Assembly: GCA_963457665.1 (NCBI GenBank)
Contig: OY735228.1
Coordinates: 434,001-498,000 of the forward strand
Reading direction: 5' to 3'
DNA length: 64,000 bases
DNA from: Thysanoteuthis rhombus
Lineage: Eukaryota; Mollusca; Cephalopoda; Oegopsida; Thysanoteuthidae
Positions 1-48,400 of this stretch are shown piece after piece. The first letter of the stretch is position 1, and the number at the start of each line of letters is the position of its first letter. The position numbers were made by a program, and so were the translations under genes. The notes beneath the pieces are model-generated. The model saw only the letters and a program-made list of their open reading frames with translations, was not told the origin of the DNA and did no database searches.

Positions 1-717
1 ATCATAAATCATGAGTTTTGAAATGTTGGTTTATAGATTTGACTATCTACATTTTCTTTTGTATGCTTTTAATAAAGATGTGAAAAAATCTCATTTGTCA
101 ATGCCTGATTGTAGACTTGATAGTAATACAAATTGATTTGTTTCATGCAACATGAATCTACGCTTAATCTACACAAAAGAATTGTTAGACATTAAATCCA
201 TGGACCTTCTTATATTTGAAAAAATTTCCTATAATTAAAATTTTGCTTGTGTATTAATTTGATCAACTTGAACGTTCTCCTACTGAAGATGGAAGTTGTT
301 GACCATGAAATACTTGAATATTTCAATAATTGATCGAATGTTGTTTTCAAAAATCACGTGGGAATCCTCATTCAGAATAAACTCTTAGTTGTACAGTCTT
401 TATTAAATGAGAAAAGGTATTGAAGATGGACAGAAAAAGAATTGTCTTCTATCAATGCTCTTTGTAAGTACTTAGCATTAGAAACTATAAACCATTGATG
501 AATCCATCAGAACTGAAGGTATGAATAACCTGAAGAGGATGTGATTTTTTTTTTTTTTTTTTTTTTTCTCCTAATGGTTGCTAGGTGTAGTTGATATATG
601 AAAGAATGAATTTTAATTGAATTTAATCCATATAAAAAGAATATTTCTCTTTTAGTTATTTTGTCTTGGTTTTTGATATTTCTCCTTTCTGAATAATTGT
701 AAAATCTTTTGTTCTAG
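1..717. other. Myosin intron (right part)
   Basis: No exon or reading frame with myosin similarity is visible. It contains a 23-base T run at 545-567 and ends in a T-rich tract before ctag at 714-717. Confidence 0.8.
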
Positions 718-37752
<37,035 letters not shown>

Positions 37753-38605
37753 ACAACGCACTAATTGGTTAGGTTATTAACCAGTATCGGCTGGATATGA
37801 CAAACTCGGCTCTTCCTTCGTGGCTCTCTCTTCCCCCTGATCATTATTTCAGGCTGACCATCGTTTCAATCGGTACAACCAACGAAATCTCTAGATTTCT
37901 TCTTGTTCCTACCATAAAACCAAACTTGCATAGTACTTTCTTTATTCTCCAATTTTGGTTAATAACTGTAACCTCCAATTTTTCCTATTTTATAAAATCT
38001 CTCTATTTGTAGTTGACTAAAAGCTTTCTCAAATCTGCGGCCAATTCTCTTCTTCCTATTTTGGTAATAACTAATCCTCTTCATTTATCCAATTAAATTT
38101 TGGTTCCAACCACTTTTAACAATATTCTAGATTTATTTTTTCTCAGTTTCAACTTCAACTATTCTTTCTGTAAATAAGAAGGATGAAGGGGACAAACTTT
38201 CTTGGAAGTTTTTTTACCTTTTCCCACTTTTATTTTTCTTGATTTTGTGGAAAAAGAACTTTTTGTTTCATTCATTTGTAGGATATTTTTGTATTTCTAA
38301 AATGAAGAGAAAGTGCTTTTGTCCCAATGGAAATATTTCGAAGAAAAATGATGAATTCTGTATGCAACATCATTCAGAAAGATTTTTTATCAAGGAAAAC
38401 CAAACACTACGACTTAAGTGGTCTTGAATGATTCTTTTTTTTTTTTTCTTTTTTTTTTTGTTGTTTACTCAGCAAAGCAACTAAATTGGTTGTGCCATTG
38501 ATTAAGGCTCGATCTGTCATTCCTAGAAATTCTAAGACTTCAGTATATTTGTACTCCATTGTGAAAGCTTTATACACAAAATAAAATAATGTGAAATATG
38601 CAATT
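37753..38605 (+). other. Myosin 3' UTR (approximate end)
   Basis: T-rich sequence without a further conserved exon runs from the stop to the first good polyadenylation signal. The end is set about 20 bases after that signal and is an estimate. Two T-rich stretches lie near 38428-38460. Confidence 0.65.
38580..38585 (+). terminator. Polyadenylation signal AATAAA of the myosin gene
   Basis: Canonical AATAAA about 830 bases after the stop codon, followed by T/G-rich sequence (ttttgcttttgttgtttc) that fits a downstream element. Confidence 0.7.
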
Positions 38606-38719
38606 TTGCTTTTGTTGTTTCATTTGGATTGTGGAATTGGTTTCCAAACTGACAAAGAAGAAAATTCTGTTTTCAAGTGATAACAAAGTATTGGAATGAA
38701 AATCTCAATTACAGTGAGA

Positions 38720-38875
38720 TTCAGATTCAATCACCTGTGGTATGGTAATCTCCATTGTATTATGCGATGAAGGCCCTGATCCATTGCTAGATAATCAGTT
38801 GCAAATAAGTCATCTCACAGATAGAACCAAGTTGCCATCTATCACAATAAACCACATTTTATTGAATTAACCATA
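38720..38875. mobile_element. piggyBac-like MITE remnant
   Basis: The interior GGTAATCTCCATTGTATTAT..GGCCCTGATCCATTGCTAGATAATC resembles the element at 59855-60072 but the CCCATTAACTGC ends are not preserved. Confidence 0.4.
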
Positions 38876-40016
38876 GAATTATAAAGACGGGGAAAATCTG
38901 ATTTTATTGACTCAGAAAATCTCCTGCAAAAGATAAAACCTTGAACTCAGTTTTCATATAGCAAGGCAAACATGTATTCAATTCCCTTCAGAAAAATATA
39001 TTTAAAAATTGAAGTATAATTCTGATTGGACAATCTATTAGAATTCATTTATGCAACTAACTTCCAACCTTTACTAACAAGAGAACCAAATACTGAAAGA
39101 TTTCAATGATGTAAAATCAATAAAATTGGTTACTGAACTGTATAAAAGTATTCAATACTTTGGTGTGAAATACATTATTTAGTTGTGTAGTTTTTTCTTT
39201 CTTTTTCTTTTTTTTTCTCTTTACCTCTTTCTTTCTTTCTTTCTATGATGCTTCTTGTAACTGACTTGCATAGACCTCTGAGAAATTAAACCTCACATCC
39301 TTACATATTTTCTTGGATTCTCAAGATTTGAAGGTTGATATCCATTTTAGAGACTTTCTGGAATACATTGGAAGTTGAATTTTTTTTTTTTTTTCTCTCC
39401 TCTCTACATAATAAACAAGATTTATCGGTGGTGGAAGATCAAAATCCCTATTAGTTGATGTACTGGAAGTCGAACTGCTGAAAGTTTAATATCCCCAATT
39501 ATCAAAATATGATAAATCAAAACTCACAATACAATGGTAGACAATCCCAACTAAGGAGACACCCCCCCCCGCCCCCCGCTGAAGAGCACAAAAATTTTGG
39601 TTTCTCAAGCGTGACTTCTGTAAATGCAATATTTGTTTAGGTTTTTTTTTTTTCCTTTCTTTTTCTTCTGGTGTCAAGTTAGATGTGTCCATCTTCAAAG
39701 TGGTCAATCTCAATGTGTGCGAAGTAGAATTGATCCATTTTATCAAATATATGTACGATTTGAAAATTTTAGAACGTAGTTATGCATTCAGGTGACCAGA
39801 AAGCAAAGCACTTAATGAATTCTCATTTGAAGAATTGATTTACTTTATGGATTCAATTGCGATTCATTTTTTACAGTTGGAATTCTATACAAACAAGGCT
39901 TTTAAAAGTAAATTTAAGATGTTCGCTTGAAAAAAAGAAAATCAGTTTGCAATATTGCAACACGAACTTCAGGTGAAAATTCAAGAGTTGCTTCATTAAC
40001 AGTAGAATATCAATTT

Positions 40017-40054
40017 CAAGGGAAGTAACTCCTTGTCGGAATTATCTCCCTTTG
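40017..40054. repeat. Short palindrome AAGGGAAGTAACTCC / GGAATTATCTCCCTT
   Basis: Two inverted 15-base arms around an 8-base loop. The AAGGGAGRTAACT theme recurs at 55026-55070 and inside the hAT-like MITEs. Confidence 0.6.
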
Positions 40055-41282
40055 ACTATTAGGTGATTTTCTTAAAGTCTCACTAACTTTCATTTATTGA
40101 ATAGTTTACCGTTTCAAGCGGTTCATGAAATTGAGAGTTGAAGCTTCATTTGATTACAGAAAGCATACTTATTGCCTGTTGGATAATTATTATTCTTGGT
40201 AAGAAGAGGAGTGGCCTGTGCAATGAGGTTAGTGTGTGATCACCAATATAGTTTCTGGCAGAATAGTAGGCTGTTCATGAAAGCATGCAAAATGGATATT
40301 TGTGTAGTCAAAATAAAATAGATGCATGGCTCAGGAGTTCTCCCACGTTTGTGCACATTGGATTGTTCATAATCTATTCTTGGACCATTCTTTCATCTGG
40401 TGATGTGATGATGAATTGAATAAAACTTTCATCATTTATTTCCTGATGACTGAATTTATTTATGAAAACATAACATAATAGAAAAGAATGGTGGAGATAT
40501 CCATTTATTTATTTATAGCTTAAATCCTTCTATTATCATGTATGATATGTTGAGCTCTTTTTGGCTATATTGAATTTTTATTTGCATTGTGAAGAAAAAT
40601 ACATGGCCAATTGGAATCCATTTAAAATGAATTTTTATATTGGCTTGGATTAACATGAAAGAATTTGAAAGGTATATACTACAAAATGAATTGGATTCTG
40701 CACTCACCGAATTCCGAATCCTTTACAAAGGATGAAATGGTATCAAAATGATAAAGGGAAATAACTCTTATTTTTTTTTTTTACGCAGGTTGTCTGATCT
40801 TCGTATTACCATGGTACTTTTTGTTCTTATTTTTATTTATTACTTTTTTTTTCCCTTCTTTTCACCCTTCAACCTGACCATCAGCAAAGTTGCAGAGATG
40901 TTTTTGGTCTTTTTTGTTCAAACTATATTGCCATAGAGAATGGATTACAAAGAATTTTATTGATAGGTAGACAGACTATGGGAGAGCTAGTGAAATTTAG
41001 GAGCAGTCATGTAAGAACCATATGATATTGCCAGATTATTTTATTTCTACTTTTTATTATTTATTTATTTAATCAATTTTTTTTTTGTTTGTTCAGAAAA
41101 TATCTCCAAAAATAATCAATGAATTTCAATCAAATTTTGTGGATCAGAATAACTGATGAAATTTTGAAGCGGATCCAAGTATAATTATGCACCCCTCTTT
41201 GTCTAAGAGAATGGATTTCAAAGAAACTAATAAGACATTGTACATGTCATTCATCAACTTAGTTCTGGTTGCTTGCAGCCAG

Positions 41283-41530
41283 GCCAATCAGCAGGGTCAA
41301 AGGGGGTGGCTAGGGTTTTGGTTTTTGTCCATTGAGCCTAGTGTACAGATCAGTCTCCTCCTTGAGTGGATTGACAGGATTGCCCCCGGAGGCTCTCTAA
41401 ATGATCATCATCTGCTTACAGCACTTGGTTTACCCAGTTGGTCACTCATCCAGGTACTGACCAGGCTCAATGTTACTCAACTTGGGTGGTAACAGTGGGA
41501 GAACCGGTGTATCCAATGCAATTTGACTTG
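41283..41530 (-). repeat. 5S-rRNA-like SINE, copy 3
   Basis: The minus strand reads AAGTTGAGTAACATTGAGCC, TGGTCAGTACCTGGATGAGTGACC, close to the 5S gene GAAGCTAAGCAGGGTCGGGC and TGGTTAGTACTTGGATGGGAGACC. GCATTGGATACACCGGTTCTC before it is shared with copy 4. Confidence 0.75.
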
Positions 41531-41723
41531 GCAGGAAGTAATTATTGCAAATATAAAACTCCCTCACCAAAATGAACATTTTTTTTTCAAGTTTTAATCT
41601 TCCAGTTTTTATTAAATAACCATTCACTTGTCAATCCCCCCCGGGGGGAGGGCAGTATTCACAAATTTATTTGAATTTCTATAAGACGACCTTTTTCTCT
41701 CTCCTCCTCATTCATTGTTTCTA

Positions 41724-41793
41724 ATAGTTGGATATTTTTCTCAGCAAAATTACCTTTAGGTGGAAGAGTCCATTGTTACAAAATTTTACACAA
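41724..41793 (+). repeat. Dispersed family B, copy 2
   Basis: GGATATTTTTCTCAGCAAAA then TGGAAGAGTCCATTGTTACA, shared with 42446 and 62765. Confidence 0.55.
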
Positions 41794-42445
41794 CTGATTA
41801 TATCATGAGTATATGGCTGTATCTGACAAATAAATCAATTTAAATAAAGATGGGAAAAACTGAATGAAATACAACATAAATCAGTTTGGGATTATGATCA
41901 AGTGTGAACAGAGCACGCACCTTGTTGCCTCATAAAAAGGCAACATGGGACATGTCCTTGGATCATGTTTTCTGAATATATGATCCCATTTTTTTCACTT
42001 TAAAATTTTTTTTTAATATCAAAATATTTTTTTTGTCTTATCATGTGATGATGAATTGGAGGAGAGCATTTTGTCTGAGTTCAAATCTTTGAAGATGCGA
42101 GTCAAAACTAGTCAGCAGAAATTATCTGAAAAACATTTTTCCCATTATTTAATTAATATATCATTAACAAGTTTAAAAATATACTTATATAATTATCTGA
42201 GAAAAATTATATTTATTTCAATTTCTATCAAATTTTTAAAAGATATATATATATATAAATAAATGAAGGCATGTTCATAATGCATTCGGTAAAAATATCC
42301 ACCAGTGATTCTGACTTAATTGTTTGCTACTTCAAGGTTGTTGAGACTGGAACATCTTTTTTTTAATACAATTATCAATTTCATCTGAGGTTTTATTAAA
42401 AAGTGACTTGTTCAAGCGGAATCGTCCAATCTTTCAAATGGTGAG

Positions 42446-42560
42446 TAAGAGATATTTTTATCAGCAAAATTGTTACCTTTAAGTGTGATAGTTCATTGTT
42501 ACCAATAGAAAGACAAACAGAAAAAGTCACACGGTTCATTATATAGAAAAGATCATTCTG
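42446..42560 (+). repeat. Dispersed family B, copy 3
   Basis: AGATATTTTTATCAGCAAAA, TTGTTACCTTTAAGTG and GTTCATTGTTACCAATAGAA, ending near GTCACACGGTTCATTATATAG. Confidence 0.55.
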
Positions 42561-43309
42561 GAGTCAGAGTCTGTTTCTTAAAATAACGGATGAGTCTTTG
42601 TTTTATATGTAAAACAAAAAACAAAAACAGTAGCTGAAATGGTTCTTGGTTGATGAAAGAATGACAGGAATGTAGACTGGGGCTTCTCAAGTTTTTTCTT
42701 CCTATTTACTCATTTGTGCCATTCAGTGTTTCAGATGGAAATAGTGTGAAATGTATGAATACAATACAATAGATATATGATAATTTCTAATTTAGTGTTA
42801 CATCTTTAATGGGATGAATGAGCTTGGCTCTTTCCAACAAGTAACTCAATTCTGGGCACAGATTCACTGAGACACGCCCGCATATCATTATCAATTGACA
42901 CTCGTGCCTGAAACTTGTTTTCAGTTATACGCATTTCTAAAAAGCCTTGTTCACAACTCACACTTGGTGTATTTAGTTGTCGGTGATTATTTGGTTTTAC
43001 AAACCTCACATGCCCCCATGAAAAACCTTCTCCACAACTTACAACTCATACAAATAGCAGTCAGTTGGTTGCTATTATTTCAAAATTCCAAAGTTTTTCA
43101 AAACCTTTCATAGCTCTGTATTTCTTTTATGTACCCCTAAGGGCATAAGGACCCTGGTTTGAGACATTCAAATGAAGCCAGAAAATTGAATCTCTATGAA
43201 CTCATTATCTTTATTTTTCCTTGTTTCTTGTTTTTAACACAAAGTAGGAAATTAAAATATCATAAAGCCGAGAATCTGTTGGAAATTCATAATGAATTTG
43301 AGAACTTAT

Positions 43310-43500
43310 CCCAAGGAGGTGTGGGTGGCCTAATGGTTAATGGCAAAGAGAATGGAAAAAAAAATCTGGGCTAGTTGTGTTGGGTGATCTTGCTAGTCAT
43401 TTGATAGCACCATGTCATCCAAGCGAGCAACCTTCCAAATAATCAGCCAGCCAGCCTCACACAGTGACTGTAATTTAGGGACAAATTGGGCGTTACCTTT
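43310..43500 (+). repeat. Possible tRNA-derived SINE
   Basis: TGGCCTAATGGTTAATGGC has A-box character, and the following region (GGGTGATCTTGCTAGTCATT) is repeat-like. No clear B box, so the call is weak. Confidence 0.35.
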
Positions 43501-43737
43501 GGGACACTCTGTCTAATCAAAACTCATTCAGTTTGAAGTTTGGAAGTTTTTTGAGAAAACTAATAACAAGAGAAACATGAAAATTGCAGGAAGGAAGTTT
43601 TCCAATAAAACTTTGAGAAAGAAACACGAAAAGAAATAAAGTAAATGTTTTAATTTATATTTTGCATGTCTGAAGGAGGACGGCAAAATATCTCTAATCC
43701 CAAATACAACCACAGTTCATATTCACAACATGTTCTT

Positions 43738-43739
<2 letters not shown>

Positions 43740-43767
<28 letters not shown>
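43740..43767. repeat. (AT)n microsatellite
   Basis: About 13 AT units. Confidence 0.95.
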
Positions 43768-43768
<1 letters not shown>

Positions 43769-44094
43769 TCATTTATATACTCTGAAAGTGGACAACATTT
43801 GTAATAATGATAATTTAAAACCTACAATGTTAAAAGCCAAACAAGTCAACAAAGGTCTGATCACTTTTTGTCCAAAATGAGAATGACGTATGTAACGAAT
43901 AGATTGTTTTAAATTATGAATTGCCAGGAAATATGGATTTTTCGAGAGCGAAAAAAACCTGACTTCCAGAGAAATGTCTTGGCAAAAGACTAAAACAACT
44001 TTATTCCATTTTATTTTCTTCCAAATCGTATTCCATTTTTGATGATGGCCGATCGTGAACGACAGGAAAGAAAATGAGAAAATGATGCCAAGAA

Positions 44095-44249
44095 CAGGGT
44101 TGCCAGATTGGGCTCACAAAGGGAGATAATCCGAGCTTCATCTCTTGAGACTTCCCCCCCCACCCAAATAATTCCGATGCTTGTGTCAGATTAGTCTCAG
44201 AGATAGAGCTTGGATTATCTCCCCTTGTAAGTCCGATCTAGCAAATCTG
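44095..44249. mobile_element. hAT-like MITE with perfect 8-bp target duplication
   Basis: Starts CAGGGTTGCCAGATTGGG and ends with the inverted GATCTAGCAAATCTG. GCCAAGAA stands on both sides (44087-44094 and 44250-44257). The interior carries AAGGGAGATAATCCGAGCTT and its inverted partner. Eight-base duplications and CAGGG ends fit hAT. Confidence 0.85.
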
Positions 44250-44388
44250 GCCAAGAAGAGAATAACTTCACTTTTGTTGTGTGATTTTACCGGTTTAAAA
44301 ACTTGTTTGATTTTTTAATGAAGTTCAGTGGTAGAGCGCAGAGCAATCAGCAGCACAATCTGAGTAAGAAAACTCGGATAATTAAGTA

Positions 44389-44581
44389 CCGTACATACCT
44401 GTGTATAAGACGGATATTTAAGGACTATGCAAATATTACACGGCATCAGAGGAGAGGGTTTTATGACTAGGGGGCCGTCTACTGAAACTAGATATGGACA
44501 ATTAGGGGGCTTGAGTAGCAGTGAGCAGTAGTCCTCCAAATATCCTTGTAAACCATTCATTATATAGTCTGGCATATACGG
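44389..44581. mobile_element. TA-flanked element with CCGTAYATRCC ends
   Basis: CCGTACATACC at the left and its inverted counterpart GGCATATACGG at the right, with TA on both sides. Inner GGATATTTAAGGACT and AGTCCTCCAAATATCC are also inverted. About 193 bases, non-coding; superfamily not assigned. Confidence 0.7.
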
Positions 44582-44945
44582 TAGGAAGAGTGTCTTTAAA
44601 GTGCAATCAGCCTTGTGCTTGTAAAATCCATCAAATACAAAAATAATTCATTTCAGTCTTGCAATGAGCTCGGCTGAGAAAATATAAAAAGTAGAAATCC
44701 TGACCATCAAAAGGGGAAAAATATGGCTGAAGACAATTTGAGATTTTGAGACGGTTCGAAATAAAATGTTGAGAAGGAAGAAGGAGAAAAATAAAGAAAG
44801 ATCAATCACTGAAAGTGTTGATCTTCAAAATACTTTGAGACTGAATGGATTTTGAGATTTGTTCTTAAAATGAAAATTCTGAACCAAAACAAGATTCATC
44901 GGAAGAACTGAATAATACCACAGCTTTGGTTACAAAGATTTTAAT

Positions 44946-45285
44946 CAGGGCCAGCCCTAGGGTACCTGGCACCTGACACAAGCTGAACTTCAGCACCTTT
45001 TAAAGCCTGACTGAGCTTGTCATTGGTCATGAGAATATCCTTTGCCGATTGTTTCTTTCAATTTCATTTTAACAAAGTATTCAACAGTCAGATATTCCTG
45101 AAAAATCTGATTTCACATGAGGGAATTTTCTTGTTTTGACTCTTTTTAATGTTTGATTTTATTAATTTTCCCATTTTGTCATTTGAATTCAGAAAATCCT
45201 ACTGTCTCAGACAAATGACTGGTGCCCCCTAGCACTAGGCACCCTCGGCAACTGTTCATGTTGTCAATACCTACAGCTGGCCCTG
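44946..45285. mobile_element. Non-autonomous hAT-like element with perfect 8-bp target duplication
   Basis: Left end CAGGGCCAGCCCTAGGGTAC, right end inverted CAGGGCCAGCTGTAGGTA. ATTTTAAT occurs exactly at 44938-44945 and 45286-45293. The element of 340 bases shows no transposase frame. It sits about 130 bases downstream of the zinc-finger stop codon, so it probably lies in that gene's 3' UTR. Confidence 0.9.
45158..45163 (-). terminator. Candidate polyadenylation signal for the zinc-finger gene
   Basis: AATAAA on the minus strand about 260 bases after the stop and inside the hAT-like element. A closer ATTAAA (45288-45293) lies in the target duplication. Which is used is unknown. Confidence 0.35.
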
Positions 45286-45419
45286 ATTTTAATCCCATTT
45301 GCTGATGAGCATTTCTGTTTTGAACCATAGCTTCAAGGCCATACTCGATTCTGAAATTGTAGTCGAAACCAAAGTGTCGATTCCTAAACAAATATTTGTG
45401 AGATTCTAGAATGAAGCTT

Positions 45420-48400
45420 TTAGCATTGAGTGTGAATCATTTTGAGGTGAACTTTGAGGTTTGAAGATGCTCGGAATGACTTTGAGCAATGAGGACAAAG
45501 ATAGGGTTTTTCTCCAGTGTGTGTCCTAACGTGACGAGTCAAGTTGCTTGGATTAGCAAATGCAGCACCGCATGTGTGGCATTTAAACGGTTTCTCCCCA
45601 GTATGAGTTCGAATGTGTTTTGTTAGGTTGCTATGGATACTGAATGATTTCCCACAATATTTGCATATGTGAGACCGTAACGCCTGTCGCGAATAGGGGT
45701 TGAAGGTTTTTGACTGGTTGGCCTTTGCTAACTTGTCAGGTCTTTCAAGAAAATCATGTTGAAATTCTTTTTGATTTTCATTCGGTGAAGATCTTGAATC
45801 TTCGTGGCTCGGGGAAAACGTCTGGTAAAAATCAACGAGATTAATCAGTTGTTCAGGTTGTTTTTGACACGCGGGTGGTTTGTGATGAGATGCAATGGTT
45901 TCATTCACCGCTTGAGATGCTTCAACTGTATCAGCAAAATATACGATGGAATGACAATCGCTACTTGTAGCGTCGTTCATTTTTATTATTTCACAAACTT
46001 CATTTTGCTCACTGATACTCAAATCAGAAACACTGAAGTTAAGTCTGTCTCTTTCGAATTTCTGACTGCTGGTCTGATTGCTGGTAGATAGAGATAGAAG
46101 ATCATTTTTTTGTTCATAAATCTCCACAATCCCATCTGAACTACTGCTGTTATTATTATCGATAACAATGCTAATAGGGGACTCAACTTTTTTGTCAGTT
46201 TCCCCAGTACTGAAAACTTTGTAATGACTTTTCAGATGAGTCCTGTAAGAATGAAAACTAGAGAATTTTTTTTGGCAGTATTTACATTTATACAAAGTAA
46301 TCTTGGAATGTGTTTTCAAATGTTCTTTCATGTTACTTGAGTTTCCGAATGCTTTTTTACAAATCGGACATTTGTAAGGCTTTTCTCCTGTATGGGTTCT
46401 AATATGTCGTGTCAGATTACTAGGGTTGGCAAACCCGGTTCCGCAATAGCGACACTTGTGTGGTGTCTCCCCAGTGTGAGTTCGGATGTGTTTTGTGAGT
46501 TGGCTACGCTTTGAAAATGACTTTATACAAAAGGGACAATGATGAGGTTTCTGTGAGTTTGTCTTTGTGGACCACGTTATTGGAATGCCTTTAAAGGTCT
46601 CAAGTCGACTTTGGGACGATGGCCCAGATGATTCAGTTGGTGATCTATCGGGCTGAGTGAGTTCCAACATCAAGTGCTGGTCAGAATCCGAAGGAGAGAT
46701 AAAAGGACCACAACCATATAAGTCGAGCGGAGATGGCGGAACCATAGCAGCAGCAGATATCAGTCGTGATTGGGGATTCAAAGAATCAAGAATCGATGAT
46801 GATTCTTTCTGGATATCATTTCGTGGAAAATGATCATCATCAACGCAAACAGCATTATCAATAAGCACTTTGTCTTCCTCAACATGGATTTTTAGGTGTG
46901 ACTTCAGTTCAGCATAGGATCCGAATGTTTGGCACCCATATTTACATATATACAACTCTCCTGCCGCAAAAGATACGTTTTCATTCTCTGCGTTTTCCGA
47001 CGGATTTTCCCCGGCCTCATAATCCAAACAATTTTTGGAAAATTCTTCATTGTTACTCACTTCATCTTTGATCTCAATTTCTGATGAGAGTGCATGAATT
47101 TCCATGTGTTGATTGAGTTCATAAAAATGTACAAAGGACAGATGACACATTTGACATTGGTATGAACCTTCTTTCTGTGGATGAGGGGAGTTCTCAAAAG
47201 AATTTGGATTGGAAGAAGCAGAATTTGGAAATTCTTTCTTGCACAAAATGGAATCCATGGACTGAGACATCCCAGAAACTCCTCTGGGATTCGTATTCCT
47301 CTCATCATTACGTGGATCTCTGGAATTTCTATTGAATAAAGCGAGAAAATCATTTTGTACACAGATTGGATCCTTAAATTCTAGCTCTTCTCCATTGTCT
47401 TTGCCTTCTTTCACGGTTTCTTGTCCATCGTTATTTATATCCACAGAGTTGGAATAAAAATCATTTGATGAAGCACAGTCTTTCTCTTGAGTCAGGTCTT
47501 CTTGCTTAATATGCCTCTCATTTACTGAGTCCCTTCCAGCTACTGGTTTCTTCAGTGAGTTTAGAATAAGGGAATCGACAGAGAAAACCGATGATGCTTC
47601 ATTTCTGTTTAATGCCAAGGAACTTGTCTCAGAATCTGATGATAGAACACAGTTCCTACTGGTCATCCCCTTCTCAAAAGACTGATCTAAAATATCTAAT
47701 TGATTGGCCACTTCTATAACATGGTTGTCCTCGTTTTCGGAATTATATTCCAGAGAGAGATTATCAGAATCCTTTGCATTAGTAGATGATGATTCCGTCA
47801 GGAGAGGAAGCGTTTGCTCGATTCTTGCAGTTGATGCAGTGAAGTTATCTTTGCCAAAAGTCGAAGAATTTAAATGTTTTTCTTTGACTGTATTTTGCTT
47901 CCTTTTCATAAAACCCGTTTCCAAAAGAGTCTGCAAATGCAATGGAAGCTCATCTGATGCAGATGAAACGTGTTTTTTAACATGTTCTTTAAGGTTGCCT
48001 GAAGCCGCAAATCTTTGTGGACAGTAAGGACACAGATATGGTCGTTCACCCGTATGGATTCGTTCGTGACGAATGAGGTTACTGGGATTAGCGAATGCTT
48101 TAGGACAGAATCGACATTGGAATGGCTTCTCACCAGTGTGTGTTCGAACATGCTTTGTTAAATTACTTGATACATTAAATGTTTTCTCACAATAAACACA
48201 CTTGTATTTCTTGGGCCTTCTCCTAAAAGTGGGTACGACAATAACATCTGCTTTTGCTGAACGAGATTCTGACCACTGCATTTGATCAGGATGATTATTA
48301 TCATCACTTGCAGCCATAGTTGTATCAACATGAGAGAAAACCGGTACCAAATCCTGGTTTGCATTTCTGTTGCTGTAATTAATCGGCTTGGAATCCAGTA

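Larger units (their letters stand above)
38606..45419. other. Intergenic region between convergent genes
   Basis: No protein gene is supported. It holds a piggyBac-like remnant (about 38720-38875), family B copies, a 5S-like SINE, hAT-like elements, a TA-flanked element, an AT microsatellite (43740-43767) and CTTT/T-rich tracts (39216-39243, 39378-39393). Stretches not named contain only AT-rich unique sequence. Confidence 0.75.
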
